DNA of 64,000 nt from Thiothrix subterranea (GTDB taxonomy: Bacteria > Pseudomonadota > Gammaproteobacteria > Thiotrichales > Thiotrichaceae): NCBI RefSeq assembly GCF_030930995.1, contig NZ_CP133217.1, positions 2,036,001-2,100,000 of the forward strand, written 5' to 3'. The notes below the pieces were generated by a model. That model worked only from the letters and a program-made list of their open reading frames with translations, ran no database searches and had not been told where the DNA came from. This document shows positions 21,545 through 31,849 of this stretch, in pieces; positions within the stretch are counted from its first letter, which is position 1; the number at the start of each line of letters is the position of its first letter. The position numbers and the translations under genes were made by a program.

Positions 21545-22471
21545 ATGCCATACTCATTAAGCCAAATCCGCATTTTTGAAGCGGTGGCACAATACGAAAG
21601 TTACACCCGTGCGGCGGAAAAGCTGTTCATGACGCAACCGGCTGTTTCCATGCAAATCAAGCAGTTGGAGGAGGATAGCGGGCTGGCATTGTTTGAACGT
21701 CAAGGCAAAAAAATGTGCTTAACCCCAATTGGTAAGGAAGTGCAGCATTACGCCAGCCGCGTATTACAGGCTCACAACGACATGCTGGGTGTGATGAAAG
21801 AGCTTAAAGGCACGAAAGGCGGGCATTTGGTTGTCTCGGTGGCAACCACGGCTAATTATTTCGTCACGCAATTGCTGGCAGAGTTTTCACAACAACACGA
21901 AGGCATCAATATCACACTGGACGTGACCAACCGCCACACCTTGCTGGATCAGTTGGAAAACCACGAACCGGACATGGTGATCATGGGTGAACCGCCCAAA
22001 GGTCACGGTTTGCAATCCGAACGTTTGATGGAAAATCCGCTGGTGGTGATTGCCGCGCCGACGCATCCGCTGGTAAGCATTGGTCGCCCGCTGTTGCTGA
22101 GTGATGTGTTGGCGGAACGCTTTATTGTGCGAGAAAAAGGGTCGGGGACACGCAGTGCGATCGAACGGCACTTGCATAAACACAATGCCAGTTGCAAAAA
22201 TTCGCTGGAAATGCGCAGTAATGAAACCATCAAACACGCGGTAGAGGCGGGTTTGGGGTTGGGGATTGTGTCAATGCACACCATCCAGCCGGAACTGGAT
22301 AGCGGGCGGTTGGTGATTTTGCAGGTGGAAAATTTCCCGATTCATCGCCATTGGCATGTCGTAATGCGCAAAGGTAAACGGCTGTCACCGATTGCACGCG
22401 AGTTTAAGCAGTTTGTGATGGCGGAAGCCCCGCGTTTTGTACGGAATGCATCTCCACGGATTGTGGCATGA
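21545..22471 (+). CDS. cbbR: LysR-type regulator CbbR
   Basis: Activator of the Calvin cycle operon, normally responding to metabolites such as RuBP or NADPH. The 308-residue protein has an N-terminal winged HTH (IRIFEAVAQYESYTRAAEKL, then FMTQPAVSMQIKQLEEDSG) and a LysR substrate-binding domain. It is divergent from cbbL, the standard CbbR arrangement, and has a strong RBS, AGGAGGG. Specific identity as CbbR rests on position plus family; confidence is high. Confidence 0.93.
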   Translation: MPYSLSQIRIFEAVAQYESYTRAAEKLFMTQPAVSMQIKQLEEDSGLALFERQGKKMCLTPIGKEVQHYASRVLQAHNDMLGVMKELKGTKGGHLVVSVATTANYFVTQLLAEFSQQHEGINITLDVTNRHTLLDQLENHEPDMVIMGEPPKGHGLQSERLMENPLVVIAAPTHPLVSIGRPLLLSDVLAERFIVREKGSGTRSAIERHLHKHNASCKNSLEMRSNETIKHAVEAGLGLGIVSMHTIQPELDSGRLVILQVENFPIHRHWHVVMRKGKRLSPIAREFKQFVMAEAPRFVRNASPRIVA

Positions 22472-22500
22472 TGGCGTTCTTTCATGCAGGAGCACCCCGA

Positions 22501-22884
22501 ATGCCAGAATCCCAAAAATTGCTGTTGAGTATTGTCGAATTGGGCGGTTATCCCGATTTTACCGCTTTGTATGAGCGCCTCGGTTTTCGCGTCGAAAAGC
22601 AAACCAGTATGCGTAAGGTGTTACAGTTTCTGAAGAAAAACACGCCTGCGGTGATCGTCGCGGAGTTTAACTTTCAGTCGGATTTTCGGGATCGCACCAG
22701 CAGTTTGGAGTCGATGATGGCAGTGGTGCAGCGCACACCGGATACGCGAGTGGTGGTGTTTTACGATCGCGAATATGCCCACCAGTTGGCGCGGTTGACG
22801 GAACGGTTTCCGTTGTTGCTGACCTTGAGTTTTCCGATTGCTGAATCCGATGTGGAAGGTGCATTAGGCAAGCAAAGCGCTTAA
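22501..22884 (+). CDS. Hypothetical protein downstream of cbbR
   Basis: About 127 residues, no named family recognised. The pattern of alternating hydrophobic strands and helices (AVIVAEFNF, TRVVVFYDRE, PLLLTLSFPIAE) suggests a receiver-like Rossmann fold, but no phospho-acceptor aspartate context is evident. GCAGGAG sits about 9 bases before the ATG at 22501; an alternative ATG at 22468 overlaps the cbbR stop. Directly downstream of cbbR on the same strand, so it may be co-expressed with the carbon fixation regulator. Confidence 0.7.
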   Translation: MPESQKLLLSIVELGGYPDFTALYERLGFRVEKQTSMRKVLQFLKKNTPAVIVAEFNFQSDFRDRTSSLESMMAVVQRTPDTRVVVFYDREYAHQLARLTERFPLLLTLSFPIAESDVEGALGKQSA

Positions 22885-22909
22885 CGCAAACGCACACTTC
22901 CATACTTTT

Positions 22910-22920
22910 TCTGGTATAAT
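22910..22920 (+). promoter_or_regulatory. Extended -10 promoter of gyrA
   Basis: CTGGTATAAT with the TGG extension immediately before a perfect TATAAT at 22915-22920, 36 bases upstream of the gyrA ATG. No good -35 hexamer is seen, as is common for extended -10 promoters. Confidence 0.65.
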
Positions 22921-22955
22921 CGCGCACTTCATGATTTAGGTGATCGAACAATAAT

Positions 22956-25538
22956 ATGGCCACATTTGCCAAGGAAATTATCCCGGTTAATCTCGAAGAT
23001 GAAATGCGTCAGTCCTATTTGGACTACGCAATGAGTGTCATTGTTGGACGTGCGTTACCGGATGTGCGGGATGGTTTGAAACCCGTCCACCGCCGTGTGT
23101 TGTTTGCGATGAGCGAACTCGGCAACGAATGGAACAAGCCCTACAAAAAATCCGCGCGTATCGTCGGTGACGTGATTGGTAAATACCACCCGCACGGTGA
23201 TACTGCCGTGTACGACACAATGGTGCGGATGGCGCAACCGTTCTCGCTGCGCTACATGCTCGTGGATGGTCAAGGTAACTTTGGTTCTGTGGATGGCGAT
23301 TCGCCTGCTGCGATGCGTTACACCGAAGTACGCATGTCCAAAATTGCCCACGAATTGCAGATGGACATCGACAAAGAAACCGTCGATTTTGTCCCCAACT
23401 ACGATGGCAACGAAAAAGAACCCAGCGTTTTCCCTACGCGCCTGCCCAACCTGCTGATCAACGGTTCATCCGGTATCGCGGTCGGGATGGCGACGAATAT
23501 TCCCCCGCACAACCTCACCGAAACCGTGAATGCGTGCCTCGCGTTGCTGGCTGATCCCGATATGGACATCAGCGATTTGATGGAATACCTGCCGGGGCCT
23601 GATTTCCCCACCGCCGGTATTATCAATGGCGCACGCGGTATCCGCGACGCTTATCACACCGGTAAAGGGCGCATTTACGTCCGCGCCCGTGCCAATGTTG
23701 AAGTCGATGAACGCACGCATCGTGAAACCATCATCGTCACCGAGTTGCCGTATCAGGTGAACAAGGCGCGTTTGCTGGAAAAAATTGCCGATCTGGTCAA
23801 AGAGAAAAAGCTTGAAGGCATCTCCGAATTGCGCGACGAATCCGACAAAGACGGGATGCGCATGGTGATTGAACTCAAGCGCGGTGAATCCGGCGATGTG
23901 ATCATCAATAACCTCTACAAGCAAACCCAGATGCAGAGCGTTTTCGGCATCAATATGGTCGCGTTGATCGACGGTCAACCGCGTTTGCTGAACTTGAAAG
24001 ATATACTGGCAGCCTTCCTGCGTCACCGCCGTGAAATCGTCACGCGCCGCACCATTTTTGAAGTACGCAAAGCCCGCGAACGCGCCCACATCCTCGAAGG
24101 TTTGGCGGTCGCGCTCTCCAATATCGACGACATTATTACCCTGATTAAATCCGCGCCTAGCCCTGCCGATGCCAAACTCGGTTTGGTGGCACGCGCTTGG
24201 AATGCAGGCATTGTCAGCGACATGTTGAGCCGTTCCGGTGCGGATACTTGCCGCCCTGACGATTTACCGGAACAGTACGGTTTGCGCCCTGATGGCTATT
24301 GGCTGTCTGAAGTGCAAGCCCAAGCGATTTTGGATTTGCGCCTGCACCGTTTGACGGGTTTGGAAAAAGACAAGATCATTGCCGAATACCGCGAATTGCT
24401 GGAAAAGATTGCCGATTTGCTGGAAATTCTCGGCAATCCTGACCGCTTACTGCAAGTGATTCGCGACGAATTACTGCTGGTACGTGATACCTACGGTGAT
24501 GCACGCCGCACCGAAATCAACGTGGTCGGCGAAGACCTGTGCATGGAAGACCTGATTGCTGACGAAGAAGTCATGGTCACGTTCTCGCACGCCGGTTACG
24601 CCAAAGCGCAAACGCTGGACACTTACCGTGCGCAAAAACGCGGCGGACGCGGCAAAGCAGCGACGGCGATGAAGGATGAAGATTTCATCGAAAAGCTCTT
24701 CGTGGCGAGTATGCACGACACTTTGCTGTGCTTCTCCAGCCGTGGGCGCATGTATTGGCTGAAAGTTTACCAATTACCAATGGGCGGACGCGGCGCACGT
24801 GGCAAGCCAATGGTTAATTTGCTGCCGCTGGAAGAGGGCGAACGCATCAATGCAGTGCTGCCAATCCGCGAATACGCCGAAGACAAATACATCTTCATGG
24901 CAACCTCCGAAGGTACGGTTAAGAAAACCCCATTGACGGAATTCTCACGCCCGCGCACGGCGGGCATTATTGCGGTTGATTTGCGTGACGGCGACCAATT
25001 GGTTGATGTTGCCGTGACCAATGGCGATAACGAAGTCATGTTGTTCAGCACCTCCGGCAAAGCGATTCGTTTCCACGAATCCGACGTGCGGGCAATGGGA
25101 CGGACGGCGGCAGGCGTGCGCGGTATCCGCATGGATGACGGGCAGGAAGTCAACGCGCTGATCATTTTGGGCGAAGGCGAATTGCTAATTGCCACCGAAA
25201 ACGGTTACGGCAAACGCACCCGTGCAGAAGAATTCTCGCAGCAAGGGCGTGGCGGGCAAGGCGTGATTGCGATTCAAACCTCTGACCGCAACGGTAACGC
25301 GGTGGGGGCGGTGCAGGTACGCGACGATTGCCAAATCATGCTCATCACCGACGGCGGTACGCTGGTTCGTACCCCGGTCGCTGATGTTTCCATCGTGGGG
25401 CGCAATACGCAGGGTGTGACCCTGATCCGCCTCAACGACGGGGAAAAACTGGTGCAGATTGCGCCGATTTTGACCGATGCCAGCGATATAGCCGACGACG
25501 ATGACACGGCGACCGATGTAAGCGACGATCAGGAATAA
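22956..25538 (+). CDS. gyrA: DNA gyrase subunit A
   Basis: Breakage-reunion subunit that introduces negative supercoils with GyrB. The protein has 860 residues. The catalytic tyrosine is in [12 protein letters not shown]; the quinolone-pocket region is [17 protein letters not shown], with threonine where E. coli has serine 83 and aspartate kept at 87. The GyrA box is present as QKRGGRGK, followed by the six-bladed C-terminal DNA-wrapping domain and an acidic tail. It is followed closely by serC. Confidence 0.98.
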   Translation: MATFAKEIIPVNLEDEMRQSYLDYAMSVIVGRALPDVRDGLKPVHRRVLFAMSELGNEWNKPYKKSARIVGDVIGKYHPHGDTAVYDTMVRMAQPFSLRYMLVDGQGNFGSVDGDSPAAMRYTEVRMSKIAHELQMDIDKETVDFVPNYDGNEKEPSVFPTRLPNLLINGSSGIAVGMATNIPPHNLTETVNACLALLADPDMDISDLMEYLPGPDFPTAGIINGARGIRDAYHTGKGRIYVRARANVEVDERTHRETIIVTELPYQVNKARLLEKIADLVKEKKLEGISELRDESDKDGMRMVIELKRGESGDVIINNLYKQTQMQSVFGINMVALIDGQPRLLNLKDILAAFLRHRREIVTRRTIFEVRKARERAHILEGLAVALSNIDDIITLIKSAPSPADAKLGLVARAWNAGIVSDMLSRSGADTCRPDDLPEQYGLRPDGYWLSEVQAQAILDLRLHRLTGLEKDKIIAEYRELLEKIADLLEILGNPDRLLQVIRDELLLVRDTYGDARRTEINVVGEDLCMEDLIADEEVMVTFSHAGYAKAQTLDTYRAQKRGGRGKAATAMKDEDFIEKLFVASMHDTLLCFSSRGRMYWLKVYQLPMGGRGARGKPMVNLLPLEEGERINAVLPIREYAEDKYIFMATSEGTVKKTPLTEFSRPRTAGIIAVDLRDGDQLVDVAVTNGDNEVMLFSTSGKAIRFHESDVRAMGRTAAGVRGIRMDDGQEVNALIILGEGELLIATENGYGKRTRAEEFSQQGRGGQGVIAIQTSDRNGNAVGAVQVRDDCQIMLITDGGTLVRTPVADVSIVGRNTQGVTLIRLNDGEKLVQIAPILTDASDIADDDDTATDVSDDQE

Positions 25539-25541
25539 GTC

Positions 25542-26624
25542 ATGAGTAGAGTATTCAATTTCAGCGCAGGCCCTGCGGTATTGCCCGAAGCGGTTTTGGC
25601 GCAAGCGCAAGTGGAGATGCTGGACTGGCAGGGTTGTGGGATGTCGGTGCTGGAAATGAGTCACCGCGAACAGCATTTTGCGTCGATTGCCGCGCAAGCC
25701 GAGGCGGATTTACGCGAATTGCTGGGGATTCCGAGCAATTACAAAGTGTTGTTTTTGCAAGGTGGGGCGTATAGCCAGTTTTCGATGATCCCGATGAATT
25801 TATTGCGTGGCAAAACCCGCATGGATTACGTCGACACGGGTGATTGGTCATCAAAAGCGATTGATGAAGCGCGGCGTTACGGCGATGTGAACGTGGTTGC
25901 GTCGAGCAGTGCGGGCAATTACACCAGTATTCCTGATCCGGCAACTTGGCAATGTGACCCGAACGCAGCGTATTTGCACTACACCCCGAATGAAACGATT
26001 CGTGGTGTGGAGTTTGGTTTTGTGCCGGATGTGGGCGATGTGCCGTTAGTGGCAGATTTTTCATCGACTATTTTGTCGCGTCCGATTGATGTCAGTCGTT
26101 TTGGGCTGATTTACGCGGGTGCGCAAAAGAACATCGGCCCTGCGGGTTTGACCATCGTGATTGTGCGTGAGGATTTACTGGGGCAAACCGTGCCGTGTAC
26201 GCCAGTCATGTTTGATTACAATGTGCAGGCGGATAACGGCTCGATGTATAATACACCGCCAACTTACGCATGGTATTTGGCAGGTTTAGTGTTTAAGTGG
26301 TTGAAAGCGCAAGGTGGCTTGTCAGCAATGGCGGCGATCAATGAGCGCAAGGCCAACAAGTTGTATGCGGCAATTGACGCTTCAGATTTTTATCACTGCC
26401 CTGTTGACCTGACGTGCCGTTCATGGATGAATATACCGTTTACGCTGGCAAAGCCCGCCTTGGATAAGGCATTTGCTGCTGAAGCCGAACAAGCCGGATT
26501 GGTTTCCCTGAAAGGACACCGTTCGGTAGGTGGGATGCGTGCCAGCCTCTACAACGCCATGCCGGAAGCCGGTGTGGATGCTTTGATTCACTTCATGCAG
26601 GACTTCGCGCAACGCAATGGCTGA
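25542..26624 (+). CDS. serC: Phosphoserine aminotransferase
   Basis: PLP enzyme making 3-phosphoserine for serine synthesis and a step of the PLP pathway. The 360-residue protein starts with the family segment VFNFSAGPAVLPEAVL; the PLP lysine is in YAGAQKNIGPAGLT, and the C-terminus has RSVGGMRASLYNAMP. It starts four bases after the gyrA stop and overlaps pheA by eight bases, giving a gyrA-serC-pheA run common in gammaproteobacteria. Confidence 0.97.
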   Translation: MSRVFNFSAGPAVLPEAVLAQAQVEMLDWQGCGMSVLEMSHREQHFASIAAQAEADLRELLGIPSNYKVLFLQGGAYSQFSMIPMNLLRGKTRMDYVDTGDWSSKAIDEARRYGDVNVVASSSAGNYTSIPDPATWQCDPNAAYLHYTPNETIRGVEFGFVPDVGDVPLVADFSSTILSRPIDVSRFGLIYAGAQKNIGPAGLTIVIVREDLLGQTVPCTPVMFDYNVQADNGSMYNTPPTYAWYLAGLVFKWLKAQGGLSAMAAINERKANKLYAAIDASDFYHCPVDLTCRSWMNIPFTLAKPALDKAFAAEAEQAGLVSLKGHRSVGGMRASLYNAMPEAGVDALIHFMQDFAQRNG

Positions 26625-27702
26625 TACCTTCAATTTGCAAGCAATCCGTGAGCGCATTGACGCGCTGGATACCCAAATTTTAGCCTTACTCAACGAACGC
26701 GCACAATGTGCCGAGCAGGTGGCACACGCGAAGTTGGCAGAAGACCCGAACGCGACGTTTTACCGCCCCGAACGCGAGGCGCAAATCCTTGCGCGGATGC
26801 AGTCATTGAATGCGGGCCCGTTGCGTGATGAGCAAATTACGCATTTGTTCCGTGAAGTCATTGCGTCGTGTTTGGCGCTGGAAGAATCCATGCGCATTGC
26901 GTATTTGGGGCCAGCGGGGACGTTTACGCAAGAAGCGACCTTCAAACATTTTGGCATGAATGTCGGTACGTTGCCGGTGGATTCGATTGGGCAAGTGTTC
27001 CGCGAAGTCGAAGCGGGCAGGGTGCGCTATGGCGTTGTGCCGATCGAAAATTCCACTGAAGGCGTGATTACGCACACGTTGGATATGTTCATGCAGTCGG
27101 GTTTGCGGATTTGCGGGGAAATTTCTTTACGGATTCATCAGAATTTGATGTGTCGGCATGAAAACTGGCAGGGCGTGCAAAAGGTGTATGCGCACGCGCA
27201 ATCGTTGGCACAATGCCGCTATTGGCTGGATAAACATTTGCCTCATGCCGAACGCATTCCGGTGAGCAGCAATGCGGAGGCGGCACGATTGGTATCCCAT
27301 GATGATGGTGCTGCGGCGTTGGGGAGTCGGCAAGCTGCGCCGATTTACGGCTTGCACATTGTGCAGGACAGTATCGAAGATAATCCCAATAACACCACGC
27401 GCTTTTTGGTGATTGGGGATCAAGTCGTCACACCCAGCGGCAACGATCGCACGTCGTTGTTGGTTTCCACCCGTAACCGCCCCGGTTCGCTGTATCACTT
27501 GCTGAAACCCTTGGCGGAAAATGGTGTGGATATGACGCGGATTGAATCGCGTCCGGCACGCACTACCAATTGGGAATACTTTTTCTTTTTGGATGTGCGC
27601 GGGCATGAGCAGGATGCTGACATTAGCGGCGCATTAGCAGCGTTGCGTGATGAGGCGGAAGTGGTGCGGGTGTTAGGGTCTTATCCCGTCGCAGTGATGT
27701 AA
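26617..27702 (+). CDS. pheA: Bifunctional chorismate mutase / prephenate dehydratase
   Basis: P-protein of phenylalanine synthesis. An N-terminal chorismate mutase domain (about residues 1-90, IRERIDALDTQILALLNERA) is fused to prephenate dehydratase (from AYLGPAGTFTQEA, with the catalytic threonine region in DNPNNTTRFLV), then a C-terminal ACT regulatory domain (GSLYHLLKPLAENGVDMTRIESRP). 361 residues, normal length. The 3' end overlaps the convergent amidotransferase gene by 22 bases. Confidence 0.97.
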   Translation: MADTFNLQAIRERIDALDTQILALLNERAQCAEQVAHAKLAEDPNATFYRPEREAQILARMQSLNAGPLRDEQITHLFREVIASCLALEESMRIAYLGPAGTFTQEATFKHFGMNVGTLPVDSIGQVFREVEAGRVRYGVVPIENSTEGVITHTLDMFMQSGLRICGEISLRIHQNLMCRHENWQGVQKVYAHAQSLAQCRYWLDKHLPHAERIPVSSNAEAARLVSHDDGAAALGSRQAAPIYGLHIVQDSIEDNPNNTTRFLVIGDQVVTPSGNDRTSLLVSTRNRPGSLYHLLKPLAENGVDMTRIESRPARTTNWEYFFFLDVRGHEQDADISGALAALRDEAEVVRVLGSYPVAVM

Positions 27703-28403
27703 AAATCAGCCATCCAGCGGGCAACCGCGTTGCTGTCGGTGCTGGCATTGGTTTGATTCAAATCCGCCAACGCTGGTGCAGCAATCTCATGGGGCAAGGG
27801 CGCATCATCCCGCAGCTCAATCAATGCGCGTTCAAACGCCAATGTAAATTCCGGGTGAGCTTGTACGCTGAAGGCTGATGTTCCATAGACCAACCCTGCA
27901 TACGGGCAAAACGCTGATTGCAGGAACACCTGCGCTTGCGGCGGACATTCCATCACCTGATCCTGATGCATAGCATTGAGAGTGATGTCGGCGGGGGCTG
28001 TACCCATCCAAGGCAAAGATTGCACTACCTGATAGTGATGCCGCCCGACACCCCAGCCTTGCGGCGCTTTGGTCACTTTGCCGCCCAAGGCTTCCGCCAT
28101 GATTTGATGCCCAAAACAAATGCCAATCAGTGGGACTTGTTCCTGTTGGATCTGGCGGATCAATACCTTTAACGGTTCTAACCACGGCAAATCATCGTAC
28201 ACGCCATGCCGCGAGCCAGTGATTAACCAGCCGTCACAGGCTTGCGGCGAATCTGGGAATTCACCATCTATCACCGCAAATACCTGAAAGCGTAAATCAG
28301 CGCCGGTTTGCTCTAACAAGGCGGCAAACATGGTGGTATATGTCCCGTGTTCGGGGATGAGTTCATCCGGCGCCCGTCCGGTTTCTAAAATACCGATTAA
28401 CAT
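27681..28403 (-). CDS. Class I glutamine amidotransferase-like protein
   Basis: A 240-residue stand-alone GATase-1 domain of the GMP-synthase-like group. The nucleophile cysteine is in LIGICFGHQIMAEALGG and the catalytic histidine-glutamate pair in VQAHPEF. Homologues are often annotated as putative amidotransferases that process gamma-glutamyl compounds. No synthetase partner adjoins it. Substrate unknown. Confidence 0.85.
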   Translation of the reverse strand: MLIGILETGRAPDELIPEHGTYTTMFAALLEQTGADLRFQVFAVIDGEFPDSPQACDGWLITGSRHGVYDDLPWLEPLKVLIRQIQQEQVPLIGICFGHQIMAEALGGKVTKAPQGWGVGRHHYQVVQSLPWMGTAPADITLNAMHQDQVMECPPQAQVFLQSAFCPYAGLVYGTSAFSVQAHPEFTLAFERALIELRDDAPLPHEIAAPALADLNQTNASTDSNAVARWMADFYITATG

Positions 28404-28583
28404 GGGTAATCACCTATTGGCTGGTTTGTGTTGCAATGCTTGTGGATATGATGCCTTAATTTGCTTAACGGTTACAGATTCTGTGGTGCGTATTACCGAG
28501 AACCTTGATCTACGCCCTACACCCCCGCCTCGATAAGTGCTAAACTCTGTTTCTTTTCAGGCTGACCCCAAGCGGAGACAGGA

Positions 28584-29384
28584 ATGCAGCAAGATGTGCA
28601 AGATTTATTGGCGTATGTGCCATCAGCGAGTGCCTTACAAGGGCGGGTGATTTTGGTCACGGGCGCTGCCGCAGGCATGGGCAAAGCGATTGCCACCGCG
28701 TGTGCGCAATACGGGGCAACCGTGGTGCTGCTCGATAAAGAAATGCGCCGCACCGAAGACACTTATGACGCCATCGTCAACGCTGGCTACCCCGAACCCG
28801 CCATTTACCCGCTGGATATGCAGGGCGCAACCGCCAAGGATTACTTCGATCTCACCGAAAATATCCGCGCACAATTAGGGCGTTTGGACGGTTTGATGCT
28901 GAATGCGGCATGGTTAGGTTCATTCACGCCGATTTCGCATTACGACACCGAATTGTGGTCGAAAATGATTATGGTGAATTTGCACGCCAACTTCTTGCTG
29001 ACTCATGCGTGTTTGCCATTATTGCAGGAGGCTGCTGACCCCGCGATTGTGTTTGCCAGCCATGCGTCGAAGAAGGCGTTTTACGGCGCATTCGGGGTGG
29101 CAAAAGCGGGAATGGCAGCGTTTTGCGATATTCTCGCGGCTGAACATGATGACCCCGCGCACTTTATTCGCGTGAATACGGTGGATACCGGGCCAGCACG
29201 TACCAGTATGCGCACCTTGAATTTCCCCGGTGAAAACCCCAATAGCGTGGCTCGCCCCGAAGCCTTGGTTGCGCCGTATTTGTACTTTTTGGGTGCAGAT
29301 GCAGGCAAACGCACGGGCGAACACCTGGTATTTGCACGGCAACCGGGCGATGCCCATTGGGTCGGCGAGGCGAGTGCGACCTAA
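28584..29384 (+). CDS. SDR-family oxidoreductase with altered active site (YciK-like)
   Basis: A 266-residue short-chain dehydrogenase. The cofactor motif is VTGAAAGMGKAIA (about residues 25-37), and NAAW corresponds to the NNAG motif. Where the Y-x-x-x-K catalytic pair is expected, the sequence reads FYGAFGVAKAGM, so the tyrosine position is phenylalanine (codon TTC) while the lysine remains. The protein may therefore be a non-classical SDR or no longer catalytic. Stop and start overlap with cmoA (TAATG), so it is translated as part of that operon. Confidence 0.85.
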   Translation: MQQDVQDLLAYVPSASALQGRVILVTGAAAGMGKAIATACAQYGATVVLLDKEMRRTEDTYDAIVNAGYPEPAIYPLDMQGATAKDYFDLTENIRAQLGRLDGLMLNAAWLGSFTPISHYDTELWSKMIMVNLHANFLLTHACLPLLQEAADPAIVFASHASKKAFYGAFGVAKAGMAAFCDILAAEHDDPAHFIRVNTVDTGPARTSMRTLNFPGENPNSVARPEALVAPYLYFLGADAGKRTGEHLVFARQPGDAHWVGEASAT

Positions 29385-30112
29385 TGCAACGTGATTCCAT
29401 CTACGCACTTCCCCAAGGACAGGTCGTCGACTTCGCTTTTAATGAAGCAGTCGCGGATGTATTTCCTGACATGATTCGCCGTTCAGTGCCGGGTTATGAA
29501 ACCATTATTGCGTTATTGGGCGTGATTGCGCGGCGTTACGCGCAGCCGCACAGCCGTATTTATGATCTGGGGTGTTCCTTGGGGGCGTCAACTTTGTCGA
29601 TGGCGGCGCAAGTGCGGGTTGAGGATCTTAGTTTTGTGTGCGTGGATAATTCTGCCGCAATGACACGCCGTTGTGAACAAATCTTGCAACGCCATCTACC
29701 CAGCGGACAGTTTCAGGTGGAATGTGCGGATATTCAGGCCATTGCCTTGAACAATGCGTCGGTGGTGGTGCTGAATTTTACATTGCAATTCCTCAAGCCG
29801 GATGAACGCTTGGCGATGTTGCGTCATATTTATGAGGGTTTATTGCCGGGTGGGGTGCTGATTTTGTCAGAAAAGCTCCAGTTTGCGGATGCGGCGGAAC
29901 AAGCCTTGTTGACCGATATACATTTGGAATTCAAGCGAGCGAATGGTTATAGCGAACTTGAAATCAGCCAGAAACGTTCCGCGCTGGATCATGTGCTGAT
30001 TCCTGATACGTTCGCGCAACACGTCGAGCGCTTGGAGGCTGCGGGTTTTACCCAAGTGGTGAATTGGTTTCAGGGCTTGAATTTTGCGTCATTGTTGGCG
30101 GTGAAAGCGTGA
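29384..30112 (+). CDS. cmoA: Carboxy-SAM synthase
   Basis: Makes carboxy-S-adenosylmethionine from SAM and prephenate for tRNA wobble uridine modification (cmo5U34). The 242-residue protein opens with the family segment FNEAVADVFPDMIRRSVPGY, followed by the SAM motif IYDLGCSLGASTLSM and LNFTLQFLKP. The ATG at 29384 overlaps the SDR stop. It is coupled to cmoB by a GTGA overlap. Confidence 0.96.
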   Translation: MQRDSIYALPQGQVVDFAFNEAVADVFPDMIRRSVPGYETIIALLGVIARRYAQPHSRIYDLGCSLGASTLSMAAQVRVEDLSFVCVDNSAAMTRRCEQILQRHLPSGQFQVECADIQAIALNNASVVVLNFTLQFLKPDERLAMLRHIYEGLLPGGVLILSEKLQFADAAEQALLTDIHLEFKRANGYSELEISQKRSALDHVLIPDTFAQHVERLEAAGFTQVVNWFQGLNFASLLAVKA

Positions 30113-31086
30113 GCGAAATGCAGTCATTGTACCGTTTTTTGCAAGATTCGCGTCTTGCACCTTGGTTGGATAGCTTGCCTGCACAACTCGAAACCGCGTT
30201 GCAAGGTTCGCACGGTAAGTGGGAAGAATGGCAAGCTGCTTTGGCTGCTGCGCCCGATTTTCACCCACAACAGCTTGATTTCAATAGCAGTGCCATAACG
30301 CTTGGTACGGCTGCCGACATTGACGTAGCCTCCCGTGCGCAATTATTGACGTGTTTGCAAGCCCTGATTCCTTGGCGCAAAGGCCCTTACCACTTGTTCG
30401 GGATTGAGGTGGATACTGAATGGCGTTCCGATTGGAAGTGGGAGCGGGTGTTACCGCATCTGAGTCCATTGAGCGGGCGTTTGGTGTTGGATGTGGGTTG
30501 CGGGAGTGGCTATCACCTGTGGCGGATGCGCGGGGCGGGGGCTGAGGCGGTGATTGGCATTGATCCCACCTTGCTATTCCTGACGCAGTTTCAATTGATT
30601 AAGCGTTATGCAGGGGAACAGCCGGTCTGGATGTTGCCGCTGAAAAGCGAAGATTTGCCTGATTTGCGTCAAAAAGGCTTTGATACGGTATTTTCGATGG
30701 GCGTGTTGTATCACCGCCGCGATCCGTTGGGGCATTTGCAGGAATTGCGCCGCGCTCTGCGAGCCGGTGGCGAGTTGGTGCTGGAAACTTTGGTGGTCGC
30801 AGGTGATGAACATACGGTGCTAATGCCGCACGACCGTTACGCTAAAATGCGCAATGTGTGGTTCATTCCCTCGGTGGCATTATTAGAATTGTGGTTGAAA
30901 CGGTTGGGATTCACTCATATTCGTGTGGTAGATGTCACAACAACTAGCATTCAAGAACAACGTTGCACGGCGTGGAGTAAAGGCGAATCGTTGGCGGACT
31001 TCCTTGATTCCCAAGATATTAGCCGCACTATAGAAGGATACCCCGCGCCGGTAAGAGCGACGCTTATCGCTAATACCCCCGCGTGA
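30109..31086 (+). CDS. cmoB: tRNA U34 carboxymethyltransferase
   Basis: Transfers the carboxymethyl group from carboxy-SAM to 5-hydroxyuridine 34 of tRNA. About 325 residues. A conserved N-terminal domain (PWRKGPYHLFGIEVDTEWRS) precedes a Rossmann SAM domain with VLDVGCGSGYHLWRM and FDTVFSMGVLYHRRDP. The GTG at 30109 overlaps the cmoA stop; an ATG at 30118 is an alternative. The CmoA-CmoB pair makes the pathway assignment secure. Confidence 0.96.
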   Translation: MSEMQSLYRFLQDSRLAPWLDSLPAQLETALQGSHGKWEEWQAALAAAPDFHPQQLDFNSSAITLGTAADIDVASRAQLLTCLQALIPWRKGPYHLFGIEVDTEWRSDWKWERVLPHLSPLSGRLVLDVGCGSGYHLWRMRGAGAEAVIGIDPTLLFLTQFQLIKRYAGEQPVWMLPLKSEDLPDLRQKGFDTVFSMGVLYHRRDPLGHLQELRRALRAGGELVLETLVVAGDEHTVLMPHDRYAKMRNVWFIPSVALLELWLKRLGFTHIRVVDVTTTSIQEQRCTAWSKGESLADFLDSQDISRTIEGYPAPVRATLIANTPA

Positions 31087-31138
31087 TCTGTTCAAGGGAA
31101 TATCACTAAATTACAATATGATTAAGCATTGAAATAAA

Positions 31139-31846
31139 GTGAGCCAAGTGGATACGTTATTGCACAAACCAGGGTTTATGTTCGCGATGGGTGATACCAA
31201 TCGCTTGCAGCAACGCCTTGCCCGCCGGATGGGGCAGGCATACAAGCGCTTCCGCGACAGTTGGGGCGGCTTGCTGCTCGACCCGTATTTGCGTGATGGT
31301 GGGGATTATCGCTATCGGCGTTATTCGGTGTTTCATTGGCAACATAATGCCTTAACGGTATTGCCGCACGAGCCGCATTATCAAAGCAGCCATTACAACC
31401 GGGTACACGGTGGATTTAACCGGCATTTTCGCGGCTGGCTGCCCACGACCTTGGCGAATCCGGTGTTGAAGGAAGTGATTGGCTGGGCAACGCAACAATT
31501 TTCGCGCAGCCCTGCCGAATTGTGGCGGATTCAAGCCCATCAGTTCCGCATTATTGCCCGCCCTGATCAACAGGGAAAACCGACACCCGAAGGCATTCAT
31601 AAGGATGGTGCGGAATACATCTTGATCATGATGATGGATCGGCACAATGTTGACGGCGGCGAGAGTCGTATTTACGACAATACCATGCGCCCTTTAGCGG
31701 AAGGTACGTTGGCGCAAGCGGGGGATTTGGTGTTGGTGAATGATCATGCGGTTTATCACGGCGTGACCGCGATTAGCCCCGCCGACCCAACTCAACCCGC
31801 TTGGCGGGATGTGCTGGTGTTGACGTTTCACAAAGCGCTGGCCTAG
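31139..31846 (+). CDS. 2OG-Fe(II) oxygenase-like protein
   Basis: 235 residues, resembling the 2OG-Fe dioxygenase family (PF10014 type). Candidate iron ligands are the histidine and aspartate in GIHKDGAEYI and the later histidine in AVYHGVTAI, with an arginine further on as the 2-oxoglutarate contact. A GTG start at 31139 is used; the RBS is weak. Substrate unknown, although relatives hydroxylate free amino acids. It has no obvious link to the cmo genes upstream. Confidence 0.7.
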   Translation: MSQVDTLLHKPGFMFAMGDTNRLQQRLARRMGQAYKRFRDSWGGLLLDPYLRDGGDYRYRRYSVFHWQHNALTVLPHEPHYQSSHYNRVHGGFNRHFRGWLPTTLANPVLKEVIGWATQQFSRSPAELWRIQAHQFRIIARPDQQGKPTPEGIHKDGAEYILIMMMDRHNVDGGESRIYDNTMRPLAEGTLAQAGDLVLVNDHAVYHGVTAISPADPTQPAWRDVLVLTFHKALA

Positions 31847-31849
31847 CGT

